From Williamsia sp. 1135 (GTDB taxonomy: Bacteria; Actinomycetota; Actinomycetes; Mycobacteriales; Mycobacteriaceae), in the NCBI RefSeq assembly GCF_002095395.1, contig NZ_MJEI01000107.1:186001-250000 (forward strand): a stretch of DNA of 64,000 nucleotides, written 5' to 3'. The notes beneath the pieces are model-generated. The model made no database searches. It was given only the letters and a program-made list of their open reading frames with translations, and was not told the origin of the DNA. Below, piece after piece: positions 37,201 to 46,985 of the stretch. Each line of letters starts with the position of its first letter. Position 1 is the first letter of the stretch. Position numbers and translations under genes: made by a program.

Positions 37201-37935
37201 CCGTACCGGGCACGGCTGCAGCGTCACGGCGCTGACCTGCACGGTCGACACCTGCTGCCGCATTACGTGATCGACGACATCGCGAACGTCGCAGAGGATC
37301 TCCGGGAGGCCGGCTACGACTTCGACACCGCCTGGCTGGCGCCGTTCACCGAGTTCCGCTTCCCGCGCCTGGGAACCGTCCACATCCGCGACGTCGAGAT
37401 CGAGTTGCGCGGCGCGATCGAGCCGTGGAACGTCCTCGGCGAGGAGTCGACGGCCGGTGGTACCTCCCGCTACGTCGACTCGTCCATCGAGCGGGTGCAG
37501 GTACGTGTGCTCGGCGGTGACAACAGTCGGTTCATCCTCACCTGCAACGGAGTCCCCGTTCCGCTGACGGGTACCGGTCGGGCAGGGGAGTCGGTGGCCG
37601 GGATCAGGTTCCGGGCGTGGCAACCTCCGAGTGCGCTGCACCCGACGATCACCATCGACACCCCACTCGTGTTCGACCTCGTCGACACGCACAACGGTCG
37701 CTCCGTCGGCGGCGCCAAATACCACGTCGTCCATCCCGGGGGCCGGGCGTACGAGCGCCCGCCCGTCAACGCGGTGGAGGCCGAGTCACGTCGCAATGGC
37801 CGGTTCGAAGCCTCCGGGCACCGGGCCGACGCCGTCGACACCGCGAAGCTGCGCGAATTCGCAGCTCGTCTCGCGACCGATTCCGGCGTACCGATGATCC
37901 TCGACATGCGGCGAGCACGTACAGTCCTTCGGTGA
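34210..37935 (+). CDS. Large transglutaminase-like / DUF2126 protein (Rv2566-like)
   Basis: A 1241-residue protein starting at TTG 34210, with GGAGG 10 bases upstream. The N-terminal domain is transglutaminase-like: Cys in GIGSCRDSAWLLVA (about residue 184), His in DLHAWTEVYLPGAGW and Asp in GMDPTSGL. The DUF2126 part begins at LTVGGEPTFVSLDN (about residue 335) and contains GSHGGTGGGNHITLGG. Between them is an acidic Pro-rich linker and an Ala/Glu/Arg coiled-coil-like segment (about residues 655-705). A protease or peptide-ligase-linked role has been proposed for this gene trio from comparative genomics; no reaction is proven to my knowledge. The stop overlaps the next gene (GTGA). Confidence 0.88.
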   Translation: MTIKVALEHRTTYNFDRLTKVYPHVLRLRPAPHSRTPIEAYSLKVEPAEHFINWQQDAFSNYLARLVFPEPTNVLSFTIGLVADLTSINPFDFFIEEFAEHVGFAYPEELRRDLEVYLRPVDSAGGDPLVKKWVEDHRVTGKTRIIDYLVALNSAVRDDVRYTVRLEAGVQEPEFTLDSGIGSCRDSAWLLVAILRRLGLAARFVSGYLVQLTSDIKSIDGPSGPDADFTDLHAWTEVYLPGAGWVGMDPTSGLFAGEGHIPLAATPHPGAAAPITGATGKCHAVMDFSNEVTRFHEDPRVTLPYTADQWGKIVDLGADLDARMAASDVRLTVGGEPTFVSLDNQVDPEWTTAADGPHKRSLASDLTDRLKKIYAPTGLVQRGQGKWYPGEPLPRWQIDLIWRADGKALWSNPDLLDDPWPTKAAAQTTIDWQSPGGLGPADPATAKSPKAFIESLARRLRLPDSQVVPAYEDPLLRLAELVRLPVGIPPNTEAEATAAVEKDIDPETDTDDRRQQLLAELDSSVSTPTAYLLPISRAPRGVGWVSALWRTRRGRLVLSPGNSPAGLRLPLSALFWEGQPQFFPADPTAFDIEPLADLTALPEFPPPPEAIDPAAQETDEPDAAAPEAPPTGMAGEPLPRPRPGTSMTPEGTHGDGEPLWITPEMQIERARAAAAARAAREAEAAVAEEAAREQAQAPEAGVAPGATDSEAEGDLVDPSGRAVTALVAEERGGVLYVFLPPTETGDDFAELLNLVERSAAEIGKPVVVEGYGPPADPRLTSMTVTPDPGVIEVNIQPTASFAEQSELLETLYDQARRVRLGTESFDLDGSHGGTGGGNHITLGGIRPSESPMLRRPDLLVSMLTYWQLHPSLSYLFSGRFIGTTSQAPRADEGRESALYELEVAFAEIDRITEEIQAGATGYHLPWVTDRALRHLLTDITGNTHRAEFCIDKLYSPDSTRGRLGLLELRGFEMPPHHQMAMVQSLLVRSLVSWFWDDPYRARLQRHGADLHGRHLLPHYVIDDIANVAEDLREAGYDFDTAWLAPFTEFRFPRLGTVHIRDVEIELRGAIEPWNVLGEESTAGGTSRYVDSSIERVQVRVLGGDNSRFILTCNGVPVPLTGTGRAGESVAGIRFRAWQPPSALHPTITIDTPLVFDLVDTHNGRSVGGAKYHVVHPGGRAYERPPVNAVEAESRRNGRFEASGHRADAVDTAKLREFAARLATDSGVPMILDMRRARTVLR

Positions 37936-40691
37936 CATCGCCCAGGGTTGAACCCACCGGAGTTCTGGACCGATATCGGTCTGACCGGTTCGGATTGTTC
38001 GATCTTGCCGCCATGCCGGGTAACGCGGAGGCGACATCCGCGGGCACCGTGACCGCATCGCCGGCCGGCATCTTCGACGAACTGCTCGACGGGACCGGGG
38101 CGCTACGTGGCCAGTGGGCCGATCTGATCGAAGGGTACGAACGCCTCGGCGACGAGGGCTTGCGTCAGGCCGACCGCCGCGTTCGGACACTCGTCGACGA
38201 CGACGGGATCACCTACAACGCCCCGGCCGCCACCGGGACGCAACAACGCCGGTGGCAGCTCGACTGCGTGCCACTTCTTGTCGACGGCGCCCGCTGGCAG
38301 GAACTCGAGAAGGGGATCGCGCAACGCGCGCGTGTCCTGGACGCGCTGCTCTCCGACATCTACTCCGACCAGCGGACCATCACCGCGGGGGTGCTGCCGC
38401 CCGAGATGGTCTACGGACATCCTGGCTACATTCGGAAAGCGGCCCGTTTTCCGCAGACCCAGCCGCACAGTTTGTTCCTGCACGCCTGTGACATCGGCCG
38501 CGGGTCCGATGGCGAACACCTCGTGTTCGCCGACCGGGCACAGGCGCCGTCCGGTATCGGTTACGCGATCGCCGACCGCCGCCTCATGTCGCGGGCGTTC
38601 CCGCGCCTCTTTCAACGCTGCGTCCCGCGACCGACCGCCGCGTTCGCCGCCACGCTGCGGCTCGCGCTGTTCGAGTACGCGCCGCAGGGCATCGAAGACC
38701 CCACCGTGGCGGTGCTCACCCCGGGCTCGCTGTCGGAGACGGCGTTCGACCAGGCCTATCTCGCCTCGATCCTCGGGTTCCCGCTGGTGGAGGCGGCCGA
38801 CCTGGTGGTCCGCGACGGGGCTGTCTACATGCGCTCGCTCGGCAAGTTCAAACGCCTCGACGTCATCTTGCGGCGCGTGGACTCCAGCTACTCCGACCCG
38901 CTCGACCTGCGAACGGATTCCCGGCTCGGTGTCACCGGACTCGTGGAAGCGATCTCGCGGGGTTCGGTGACGGTGCTGAACACACTCGGCAGCGCGGTGG
39001 TGGAGAACCCGGCCCTGAACACGGTGCTGGCTGCCGCATGCCGGTATCTGCTCGACGAGGACCTGCAGCTGAACTCGGTCGAAACCTACTGGGCCGGCGA
39101 CGATCTGCAACGCTCGAAGGTGACGGTCGAGATGTCTGACATGACGGTCTCGAACTTCCGGACCGGCGAGGAGATCCTGGGTCCGACGCTGTCCGCCGGG
39201 GATCGGTCTGTGCTGGCCGCCCGGATCGAGAGCGAACCCTGGCAGTGGGTCGGACGGCGACTGACCTCGTTCTCGGTGGCGCCGTCGACCACCCCGGGAC
39301 CGTACCGGCGTACGGCGATCGGTTCGCCGCTGCGGGCTGCGCCGGTCGGTATCCGCGCGTTCAGCGTCGCGCAGGGATCGGGCTATGCGGTGATGCCGGG
39401 TGGTCTCGGTCACGTGCTCGCCGACGGTCCCGCCGGGTCGTCGATGACGTCGATCGCGGGCAAGGACGTCTGGGTGACAACGGTGGAGCCGACCGGCACG
39501 CAGGCCCGGGTCCCCGAGTCGACGGACCGCCCTGTGCGGGACGCGGCGATCGTGGTGAACGGCAGCGACTCCGCGGCGACGTATCGCGGTACCGATGCCG
39601 CGGTGGTCAGTTCGCCCCGTGTGTTGTCGGATCTGTTCTGGTTCGGCCGTTATGGCGAGCGCGCCGAACTGACCACGCGGATGGTCAGGGTCGCGCGTGA
39701 GCGCTACGAGGACTACCGGTACCGGCCGTGGATGACCGGGACGGCGTCCATTCCGCTGTTCCTGGCCGCAGTCGCGACGACCACCGGGACGGGCGGAATC
39801 GTCAGGGGTGCGAAGAACATCGGTGACGATTCGGGGGAGGGCGCCCCGGAACCCGACGAGGTGCAGGCGGCGACGCTGCGATTGCACGCCATGACCAGTG
39901 CACGCCGGTCACCGGGCTCGGTGGCATTCGCTGTGGACCGGATGCAGCAACTCGCGCGAGCGGTGCGGGATCAGCTCTCGACCAGCACCTGGATGGTGTT
40001 GGGTGCAGTGGACCGCGCACTCACCGAACTCGGACCGCAGCCCGTCCTGGACGCCGAGTCCGACGAACCGGACCTGGACGGATCGGGTCTGGGCCGGGCT
40101 CAGGACGACGTCCTGCACGGACTGTTGGCGTTGGCCGGATTGCAGGCCGAGTCGATGGTCCACGACCCCGGCTGGTTGTTCATGGACATCGGCCGCCGGA
40201 TCGAGCGAGCTCAGATGCTCGCCTCGCTCACCGCAGCGGTGCTGGTGACACAGCGGGACGCGGACACCGAGCAGGGACTGCTCGAGGCTTATCTGGTGGC
40301 CAACGAATCGGCGATCATCTACCGGCGGCGCAACCGCGGAATCGTCAGGCTGGGGTCGGTCGCCGCGTTGATGCTCTTCGACGAGGGCAATCCGCGGGCG
40401 ATGATCTACCAGTTGGCCACGTTGCGCGAGGACCTCTCGTCGTTGCCCACCGACGTCCGTTCCGCTGCCGCCGAGCGCGTCGTCGAGGACCTGGTCTCCG
40501 AATTGCGCCGCGTCGACCCGGTCGATCTCGCGGCGATCGGCGCCGGTGGCCGACGGGTCGAGCTCGACGATCTGATGCGCACGCTGAACTCGGGTCTCCG
40601 AGAGATCTCGGACGTGTTGGGTCGCACCCGATTCGCCTATCCGGTGGAGATGCAGCCTCTGTGGGGCGCGGGTTCGCAGGTGCAGTTGTGA
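37932..40691 (+). CDS. Circularly permuted ATP-grasp plus alpha-E protein (Rv2567-like)
   Basis: A 919-residue fusion. I take GTG 37932, which overlaps the upstream stop; the open frame extends further up only inside the previous gene. Residues about 60-500 match the circularly permuted ATP-grasp type 2 region (PEMVYGHPGYIRKA, LVVRDGAVYMRSLGKFKRLD), a carboxylate-amine ligase fold. From about residue 563 the alpha-E domain begins with VLSDLFWFGRYGERAELTTR and runs to about 915 with MDIGRRIERAQMLASL. It probably makes a peptide or amide bond whose product is handled by the flanking transglutaminase-like proteins. The substrate is unknown. Confidence 0.88.
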   Translation: MTSPRVEPTGVLDRYRSDRFGLFDLAAMPGNAEATSAGTVTASPAGIFDELLDGTGALRGQWADLIEGYERLGDEGLRQADRRVRTLVDDDGITYNAPAATGTQQRRWQLDCVPLLVDGARWQELEKGIAQRARVLDALLSDIYSDQRTITAGVLPPEMVYGHPGYIRKAARFPQTQPHSLFLHACDIGRGSDGEHLVFADRAQAPSGIGYAIADRRLMSRAFPRLFQRCVPRPTAAFAATLRLALFEYAPQGIEDPTVAVLTPGSLSETAFDQAYLASILGFPLVEAADLVVRDGAVYMRSLGKFKRLDVILRRVDSSYSDPLDLRTDSRLGVTGLVEAISRGSVTVLNTLGSAVVENPALNTVLAAACRYLLDEDLQLNSVETYWAGDDLQRSKVTVEMSDMTVSNFRTGEEILGPTLSAGDRSVLAARIESEPWQWVGRRLTSFSVAPSTTPGPYRRTAIGSPLRAAPVGIRAFSVAQGSGYAVMPGGLGHVLADGPAGSSMTSIAGKDVWVTTVEPTGTQARVPESTDRPVRDAAIVVNGSDSAATYRGTDAAVVSSPRVLSDLFWFGRYGERAELTTRMVRVARERYEDYRYRPWMTGTASIPLFLAAVATTTGTGGIVRGAKNIGDDSGEGAPEPDEVQAATLRLHAMTSARRSPGSVAFAVDRMQQLARAVRDQLSTSTWMVLGAVDRALTELGPQPVLDAESDEPDLDGSGLGRAQDDVLHGLLALAGLQAESMVHDPGWLFMDIGRRIERAQMLASLTAAVLVTQRDADTEQGLLEAYLVANESAIIYRRRNRGIVRLGSVAALMLFDEGNPRAMIYQLATLREDLSSLPTDVRSAAAERVVEDLVSELRRVDPVDLAAIGAGGRRVELDDLMRTLNSGLREISDVLGRTRFAYPVEMQPLWGAGSQVQL

Positions 40692-41629
40692 ACTCCCAGC
40701 AGGGTCGATCCCAGAACGGTCAATCCCAGAACGGTCAGTCGCAGCAGCCCGCAGCCCGTCGCTACCGGGTCACCCACCGCACGCGGTACGACTACGACAA
40801 CGTGGTGTCGAGTTCGTACGGCCGCGCGTACCTGCAGCCCCGTGATCTGCCGGGGCAGCGGGTGCTGACCAGTGAGGTAGAGGTCGACCCCGAACCGTCC
40901 GACCGCTCGACCGGAGTGGACATCTACGGCAACTCCGACAGCTATTTCCACGTCCGCACACCTCACCGCCGACTCGAGGTCACCGGCACGTCGACGGTCG
41001 AGGTGGATCCGATCGATCATGGCCTGCTCGACTCGCCGGCGGCACGGGGGTCGTGGGAAGACGCCCGGCCGCTCGGTCCGGCATCCGCACGGGCGGTCGA
41101 GTTCCGGCTGGACCTGTTCCCGCCTGAGATCAGCCCTGCCGTGCGGGACTACGCCGCGACGATCTTCACCCCAGGCGCGCCTTTGATCGATGTGGTGGTC
41201 GAGCTGACCCGGCGGATCTTCCGTGACTTCACCTACCGATCGGGCTCGACCCAGATCAGCACGCGGGTCGATACCGTCCTGGACCGCCGCGAAGGGGTCT
41301 GCCAGGATTTCGCCCGCGTCGCGATCGCTTGTCTGCGTTCGCAGGGACTCGCCGCTCGTTACGTGTCCGGATACCTCGCCACCGACCCACCACCGGGCAA
41401 GGAACGGATCTTCGGTGCGGATGCGTCCCATGCCTGGGCCGCGGTGTGGCTGCCGGGGGACCGGTGGATCGCATTCGACCCGACCAACGACACCCTGGTG
41501 GGCGAACGGCACGTCACCGTCGCGTGGGGACGCGACTACGAGGATGTACCGCCGCTGCGAGGAGTCATCTATACCGAATCCCGCAAGAGCAAAATCGATG
41601 TCTCGGTGGATGTCTCCCCAGTTCCCTGA
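40688..41629 (+). CDS. Transglutaminase-like protein (Rv2569c-like)
   Basis: 313 residues from GTG 40688, which overlaps the upstream stop. The N-terminal beta domain (RYRVTHRTRYDYDNVVSSSY) is the bacterial transglutaminase-like N-terminal region. The catalytic triad is Cys in GVCQDFARVAIACLRS (about residue 205), His in ASHAWAAVWLPGDRW and Asp in AFDPTND. The first 20 residues contain a Gln/Asn/Ser repeat (RSQNGQSQNGQSQQ) made by a 15-bp tandem repeat. It is the third gene of a coupled trio with the ATP-grasp/alpha-E protein; a peptidase or amide-transfer role is inferred. Confidence 0.9.
   Translation: MNSQQGRSQNGQSQNGQSQQPAARRYRVTHRTRYDYDNVVSSSYGRAYLQPRDLPGQRVLTSEVEVDPEPSDRSTGVDIYGNSDSYFHVRTPHRRLEVTGTSTVEVDPIDHGLLDSPAARGSWEDARPLGPASARAVEFRLDLFPPEISPAVRDYAATIFTPGAPLIDVVVELTRRIFRDFTYRSGSTQISTRVDTVLDRREGVCQDFARVAIACLRSQGLAARYVSGYLATDPPPGKERIFGADASHAWAAVWLPGDRWIAFDPTNDTLVGERHVTVAWGRDYEDVPPLRGVIYTESRKSKIDVSVDVSPVP
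40703..40747 (+). repeat. 15-bp tandem repeat at the 5' end of the transglutaminase gene
   Basis: Three 15-bp units start at 40703, 40718 and 40733 (GGTCGATCCCAGAAC, GGTCAATCCCAGAAC, and a diverged third). They encode five-residue repeats of the form GQSQN and start 13 bases after the GTG. Confidence 0.85.
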
Positions 41630-41683
41630 CACGAGTTGCCTTATCGACTATGGTTCGCGGCACAGTTCGGTAGGTTGTAGGGG

Positions 41684-42832
41684 ATGACTGTTCTAGCCGA
41701 TAGCCACATCACCGGCGCGGTGCAGGCAGCCGAGCGGCTTCTGGCCGCTCGCGCCGGCTCCCCGGTGTCCTTAGCCGACCCGCAAGACCTCGGCGGGAGT
41801 GGGCGCACCGAAGTCGTGCGGGTGCGTGTTGCGCAGAACCCGTTCTCCGGCGATCGCACGCTGGTGATCAAGGTGCTCGGTGACGGCGACGCCGTGTCGG
41901 GTGAGGCGTTCATCCGTGAGGTTGCGTCCTACAAATACGCGACGGCGCTGCCGACGGAGTCGCGTCCGGGGCCCGCGCTGATCGCGTTCGACCTGCGCGC
42001 CAAGGTGCTGGTGCTCAGCGACCTGGGCGACGGCAGGTCGATGACCGAATTGCTCGGCAGCAACGACGTGGTGGCCACATCCAACGCCGTCAGTGCGTGG
42101 GGACAGGCATTGGGACGGATGCATGCCGCGACGGTCGGCGGCGAGAACGACTTCGCGGCGCTGTTGCGGCAGGGCGCCGAGGGCATCGCGGTGGATGCGC
42201 TCCGAGCGCAGTTCGATGCTGCGGTCCGGGCCGCCCCGCGGGTGATCGCTGATGTGTTCGGTCTCACGGTCGACCCCGAGGTGCTCGGTGCGCTGGAGAA
42301 GGCGGGTGAGCTCTTCCGGGAGGGCGAGCGCCGTGCGTTCAGCCCCTCCGATGTCGGCCCGGAGAACATCCTGATCAACGACGAGGGTGTGCAGTTCATG
42401 GACTACGAGTGGGGCGGTTTCCGGGACGCCTCGCTCGACATCGCGTATGCGCTGGTGACATTCAGCCCGTGGCTGTCCGGCGACACCGGCGCTCGTCGGG
42501 TGGATCTCGAGACCTCGATGATCGATGCGTGGCGCTCCGAGGTCCAGGGGATCTGGCCGGCGCTGGGGTCGGACCGCGAACTCGCCCGCAAGACCGTGCT
42601 GGCTCGCCTGGCATGGGTGTGGCTGTCCACGGTGTGGATGCTGCCGGTGGACGAGTCCGATGTGGGCCGTTCGGACGAGCCCCACGGTCTCGCTCTGAGC
42701 ACCTCCGATCCCCGCGTGATCGTGGACCGCTGGTCCGGTCTGGCCGACGCCGCGCGCCGCGCGGACGCACCGGGACTTGCCGAGTTCGCCGACACCGTGG
42801 GTCAGGCACTCGACTCCTCCTGGCTGCACTGA
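41684..42832 (+). CDS. Phosphotransferase family protein (kinase-like fold)
   Basis: A 382-residue protein of the aminoglycoside/choline kinase-like superfamily. The catalytic loop is SPSDVGPENILIND (the D and N positions of the HxDxxxxN-type loop, with Ser replacing His) and the metal Asp is in FMDYEWGGFRDASLDIAYA. The N-lobe shows LVIKVLGDGDAVSGEAFIREVA with a likely ATP-binding Lys. The substrate is unknown; resistance cannot be inferred. It starts at ATG 41684 in the 54-bp gap after the transglutaminase gene and ends 9 bp before rarA. Confidence 0.8.
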   Translation: MTVLADSHITGAVQAAERLLAARAGSPVSLADPQDLGGSGRTEVVRVRVAQNPFSGDRTLVIKVLGDGDAVSGEAFIREVASYKYATALPTESRPGPALIAFDLRAKVLVLSDLGDGRSMTELLGSNDVVATSNAVSAWGQALGRMHAATVGGENDFAALLRQGAEGIAVDALRAQFDAAVRAAPRVIADVFGLTVDPEVLGALEKAGELFREGERRAFSPSDVGPENILINDEGVQFMDYEWGGFRDASLDIAYALVTFSPWLSGDTGARRVDLETSMIDAWRSEVQGIWPALGSDRELARKTVLARLAWVWLSTVWMLPVDESDVGRSDEPHGLALSTSDPRVIVDRWSGLADAARRADAPGLAEFADTVGQALDSSWLH

Positions 42833-42841
42833 TCACCACCT

Positions 42842-44224
42842 GTGATGACTGACGACCAGGGCGGCCTGTTCGCCGCCCCCGAGGCGCCGCCCGCCACGAT
42901 CACCGCCGGACTGCCGCGACCGACCGCCGGAGCACCGCTCGCCGTGCGCATGCGTCCTGCAACACTCGAAGAGATCGTCGGACAGGAGCATCTCCTCGAG
43001 TCCGGATCGCCACTGCGGCGCCTGATCGACGGTTCGGGCGCAGCGTCGGTGTTGTTGTTCGGTCCTCCCGGAACTGGCAAGACGACGATGGCGGCGTTGA
43101 TTTCCGCAGCGGCCGGTGGTCGTTTCGAGGCGCTCTCGGCGCTCTCCTCGGGCGTCAAAGAGGTACGGGCCGTGATCGACGCAGCCCGGCGGCGGCTCAT
43201 CTCGGGAACGCAGACGGTGCTGTTCATCGACGAGGTCCATCGCTTCTCGAAGACCCAGCAGGATGCCTTGCTGGATGCGGTGGAGAACCGGATCGTGCTG
43301 CTGGTCGCGGCGACGACGGAGAACCCCTCGTTCTCGGTGGTCGCCCCGCTGCTCTCGCGATCGCTGGTGCTGCAGTTGCGCTCGCTCGGTGGGCCGGACA
43401 TCCGAAAGCTGCTGATACGCGCTGCGGCCGACTCGCGCGGGCTCGCGGGCACCGTCACCATCGATGACGACGCGCTCGATCATCTGGAGAAGATCTCGGC
43501 GGGCGACGCCCGGCGCGGCCTGACCGCGCTCGAGGCCGCCGCCGATACCGCTTTGTCCGACGCGGACAGCGGCGACGGTGAGGCCGTGGCGGTCACCCTC
43601 GCCCATGTGGAGTCTGCGGTCGACCGTGCGGCGGTGCGGTACGACCGCGACGGCGATCAGCACTATGACGTCATCAGTGCGTTCATCAAGTCCATTCGTG
43701 GATCGGATGTCGATGCGGCACTGCACTATCTGGCCCGCATGATCAGCGCGGGCGAGGATCCTCGGTTCATCGCGCGCAGGCTCGTCGTCCACGCGAGCGA
43801 GGACATCGGGATGGCCGACCCGACGGCGCTGCAGACCGCAGCCGCCGCGGCACAGGCAGTACAGCTCATCGGTATGCCCGAAGCGCGGCTGGCGTTGGCG
43901 CAGGCCACGATTCACCTCGCCACCGCGCCCAAGTCGGCAAGCGTGGTCGCTGCGATCGGGGCCGCGGTCGCCGATGTGGAGGGTGGCAAGGCCGGAGCGG
44001 TGCCCGCCCATCTGCGCGACGGTCACTACGCGGGCGCCGCGAAACTCGGCAACGCCGTCGGGTACCGCTACCCGCACGACGATCCCGGCGGAGTCGTGAC
44101 CCAGCAGTACCCCCCGGACGAGCTCGTCGGCGTCGACTACTACATCCCGACCGACCACGGCCACGAGCGCGAGATCGGCCCCCGCCTGGGCCGGTTGCGC
44201 AACATCGTCCGCGGCCGGCGATGA
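42842..44224 (+). CDS. rarA: Replication-associated recombination ATPase RarA (MgsA)
   Basis: A 460-residue AAA+ protein of the clamp-loader-like RarA/Mgs1/WRNIP1 family acting at stalled forks. Walker A is GPPGTGKTT, Walker B is [10 protein letters not shown], sensor 1 is [11 protein letters not shown], and the C-terminal MgsA oligomerisation domain has [19 protein letters not shown] and [11 protein letters not shown] 42842 and ATG 42845 are adjacent and both possible starts. The stop lies in GGCGATGACGGGCGATGACGG, a 10-bp duplication. alaS follows after 94 bp. Confidence 0.94.
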   Translation: MMTDDQGGLFAAPEAPPATITAGLPRPTAGAPLAVRMRPATLEEIVGQEHLLESGSPLRRLIDGSGAASVLLFGPPGTGKTTMAALISAAAGGRFEALSALSSGVKEVRAVIDAARRRLISGTQTVLFIDEVHRFSKTQQDALLDAVENRIVLLVAATTENPSFSVVAPLLSRSLVLQLRSLGGPDIRKLLIRAAADSRGLAGTVTIDDDALDHLEKISAGDARRGLTALEAAADTALSDADSGDGEAVAVTLAHVESAVDRAAVRYDRDGDQHYDVISAFIKSIRGSDVDAALHYLARMISAGEDPRFIARRLVVHASEDIGMADPTALQTAAAAAQAVQLIGMPEARLALAQATIHLATAPKSASVVAAIGAAVADVEGGKAGAVPAHLRDGHYAGAAKLGNAVGYRYPHDDPGGVVTQQYPPDELVGVDYYIPTDHGHEREIGPRLGRLRNIVRGRR

Positions 44225-44318
44225 CGGGCGATGACGGACTGGACGCGGTGATGCCAGTAGGGTGGATTGGGCTCGTTCGCGGGCTTAGGCAACTGCAGTC
44301 GAAACGTGAGGACCTCCA

Positions 44319-46985
44319 GTGCAGACGCATGAGATCAGGAAGCGGTTCCTGGATCACTTCATCAAGGCCGGGCACACTGAGGTACCCAGCGCGTCGTTGA
44401 TCCTCGATGATCCGAACCTGCTGTTCGTCAACGCCGGAATGGTGCCCTTCAAACCGTATTTCCTGGGTGAGCAGACACCGCCGTACGACCGGGCGACGAG
44501 CATCCAGAAGTGCGTTCGCACCCTCGACATCGAGGAAGTCGGTATCACCACCCGCCACAACACCTTCTTTCAGATGGCGGGCAACTTCTCCTTCGGTGAC
44601 TACTTCAAGCGCGAGGCGATAACGTTCGCGTGGACCCTGCTGACCAACCCGGTGACCGAGGGTGGCTTCGGCATCGATCCGTTGCGGCTCTGGCCGACCG
44701 TCTATCTCGACGACGATGAGGCCGAAGCGATCTGGCGGGACGAGATAGGGGTGCCCGCCGAGCGGATCCAGCGCCGCGGCCTGAAAGACAACTATTGGTC
44801 CATGGGTGTACCCGGCCCGTGTGGACCCTGCTCGGAGATCTTCTACGACCGTGGCCCCGAGTACGGGGTCGACGGTGGGCCCGAGGCCGACGAGGACCGC
44901 TTCATCGAGATCTGGAATCTCGTCTTCATGCAGAATCAGCGGGGACCCGGTGGTGGCAAAGAAGGCTACGAGATCCTCGGACCGCTCCCCAAGAAGAACA
45001 TCGACACCGGGCTCGGCATCGAACGCGTCGCCTGCATCCTGCAAGGCGTCGACAACGTCTACGAGACGGATCTGCTGGCCCCGGTCATCGCGGTCGCCGA
45101 GCGCCTGACCGGCCGGACCTACACCGCAGGCAATGCCGCGGATGCGATCCGGTTCCGGGTCATCGCCGATCACTCGCGGACCGCGGTGATGCTCATCGCC
45201 GACGGCATCACCCCCGGCAACGATGGGCGAGGCTACGTACTGCGCCGCCTGTTGCGGCGCATCGTCCGGTCCGCCCGGCTCCTCGGCGCGAGCACGGCGA
45301 CGATGGGCGAGTTCATCGAGGCCGTCATCGCGACCATGGCGACGTCGTATCCCGACCTGCCGGAGCAACGTTCGCGCATCGTCTCCATCGCAGTCGGGGA
45401 AGAGGACGCCTTCCTCAAGACCCTGTCGGCAGGTTCGAAGTTGTTCGACGATGCCGCGGCCGCCACGAAGGCGTCCGGCGCAACCCGTATCAGCGGCGGC
45501 GACGCTTTCGCTCTGCATGACACCTACGGTTTCCCCATCGACCTCACGCTCGAGATGGCGGCAGAGGCCGGATTGGCGGTAGACCGCGAGGGCTTCACCG
45601 AGTTGATGGCCGAGCAGCGCAACCGCGCCAAAGCCGATGCCACGGCGAGAAAGTCGGGTCATGCCGACTTGAGCGTCTACCGTGAGTTCCTGGACCGCGG
45701 CCCGACGCTGTTCACCGGATTCGATGAACTCGCCACCGAAGCAAGAGTCTTGGGGCTCGTGACCGACGGCGGCAGGGTGCGCAGCGCGTCGAAGGGGCAG
45801 ACGGTCGAGGTGATCCTCGACCGGAGTCCCCTCTACGCCGAGTCGGGCGGGCAGATCGCCGACATCGGCACGATCACCACATCGGGCGGTCTGCGGGTCA
45901 CCGTCAAAGACGTGCAGAAGCTCGGCAAGTCGGTCTGGCTGCACAAGGCCGTCGTCGACGAAGGTGAGATCGCCGAGGGCGACGACGTACTGGCACAGGT
46001 CGACAACGCATGGCGCCACGGCGCGACACAGGGCCACTCGGGAACCCACCTGGTCGGTGCCGCACTCCGACAGGTTCTCGGTCCCTCGGCCACCCAGGCC
46101 GGATCACTCAACCGGCCCGGATACCTCCGGTTCGACTTCAGTGCGTCGGGACCTGTCACCGAGTCCCAGCGCAGCGAGATCGAAGAGATCACCAATTCGG
46201 CGGTGGAGGCCAACTATCCGGTCAACACCTTCGAGACCGGCCTGACCGAGGCCAAGGCGATGGGCGCGATGGCGCTGTTCGGCGAGAACTACGGCGACGT
46301 GGTGCGGGTGGTGGAGATGGGCGGTCCCTTCTCGATGGAATTGTGCGGCGGTACGCACGTCTCGACCTCGGCGCAGGTCGGTCCCGTCACCTTGCTCGGC
46401 GAATCGTCGGTGGGGTCGGGCGTACGCCGGATCGAGGCCTACGTGGGACTCGATTCCTACCGCTATCTCGCGAGAGAACGTTCCCTGCTGGCCGGATTGG
46501 CCTCGTCGCTGAAGGTTCCGAGCGACCAGGTCCCCGCCCGGGTCGAGAACCTCGTGACCAAGCTCAAGGAAGCCGAGAAACAGATCGAGAAGATGCGGGC
46601 CGACGCCGCCCGCGCGTCGGTCGGATCGCTGATCGACGACGCGCACCGGGTTGGCGACGTCCTGGTGGTCTCCGGTTCACTCGACGGACTCGACGCGGGC
46701 GACTTGCGCACCCTGGCGGCGGACCTGCGCGGGCGGGTGGCGTCGGATGTCGCTGTGGTGGCGCTGTTCTCCGCCTCCGGAGACAAGGTGCCGTTCGCGA
46801 TCGCGACGACCGAATCCGCCCGCAGCGGCGGCATCAAGGCCGGTGACCTGGTGCGTGAACTCGCTCCACTGGTGTCCGGTCGGGGTGGCGGCAAACCAGA
46901 CCTGGCGCAGGGCTCGGGGTCCGACGCAGCTGGAATCGGGCCGGCGTTGTCGCGTCTGCGCGAACTGGTCGGCGAGATTCGATGA
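44319..46985 (+). CDS. alaS: Alanine--tRNA ligase
   Basis: An 888-residue alanyl-tRNA synthetase with all domains. The N-terminal catalytic core begins [20 protein letters not shown] and contains [11 protein letters not shown]. The editing domain has zinc ligands in [13 protein letters not shown] and [18 protein letters not shown]1-type C-terminal domain follows ([32 protein letters not shown]). The start is GTG 44319 with a TGAGGACC purine-rich site. Its stop overlaps ruvX (ATGA), the order alaS-ruvX-mltG-aroE being widespread. Confidence 0.97.
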   Translation: MQTHEIRKRFLDHFIKAGHTEVPSASLILDDPNLLFVNAGMVPFKPYFLGEQTPPYDRATSIQKCVRTLDIEEVGITTRHNTFFQMAGNFSFGDYFKREAITFAWTLLTNPVTEGGFGIDPLRLWPTVYLDDDEAEAIWRDEIGVPAERIQRRGLKDNYWSMGVPGPCGPCSEIFYDRGPEYGVDGGPEADEDRFIEIWNLVFMQNQRGPGGGKEGYEILGPLPKKNIDTGLGIERVACILQGVDNVYETDLLAPVIAVAERLTGRTYTAGNAADAIRFRVIADHSRTAVMLIADGITPGNDGRGYVLRRLLRRIVRSARLLGASTATMGEFIEAVIATMATSYPDLPEQRSRIVSIAVGEEDAFLKTLSAGSKLFDDAAAATKASGATRISGGDAFALHDTYGFPIDLTLEMAAEAGLAVDREGFTELMAEQRNRAKADATARKSGHADLSVYREFLDRGPTLFTGFDELATEARVLGLVTDGGRVRSASKGQTVEVILDRSPLYAESGGQIADIGTITTSGGLRVTVKDVQKLGKSVWLHKAVVDEGEIAEGDDVLAQVDNAWRHGATQGHSGTHLVGAALRQVLGPSATQAGSLNRPGYLRFDFSASGPVTESQRSEIEEITNSAVEANYPVNTFETGLTEAKAMGAMALFGENYGDVVRVVEMGGPFSMELCGGTHVSTSAQVGPVTLLGESSVGSGVRRIEAYVGLDSYRYLARERSLLAGLASSLKVPSDQVPARVENLVTKLKEAEKQIEKMRADAARASVGSLIDDAHRVGDVLVVSGSLDGLDAGDLRTLAADLRGRVASDVAVVALFSASGDKVPFAIATTESARSGGIKAGDLVRELAPLVSGRGGGKPDLAQGSGSDAAGIGPALSRLRELVGEIR

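Noticed and set aside
44221-44400. 59-codon frame starting on the rarA stop (ATGA)
   Set aside because: Only one end is coupled; it runs 82 bases into alaS out of frame and does not end at a start codon, so it does not fit the bridge pattern well.
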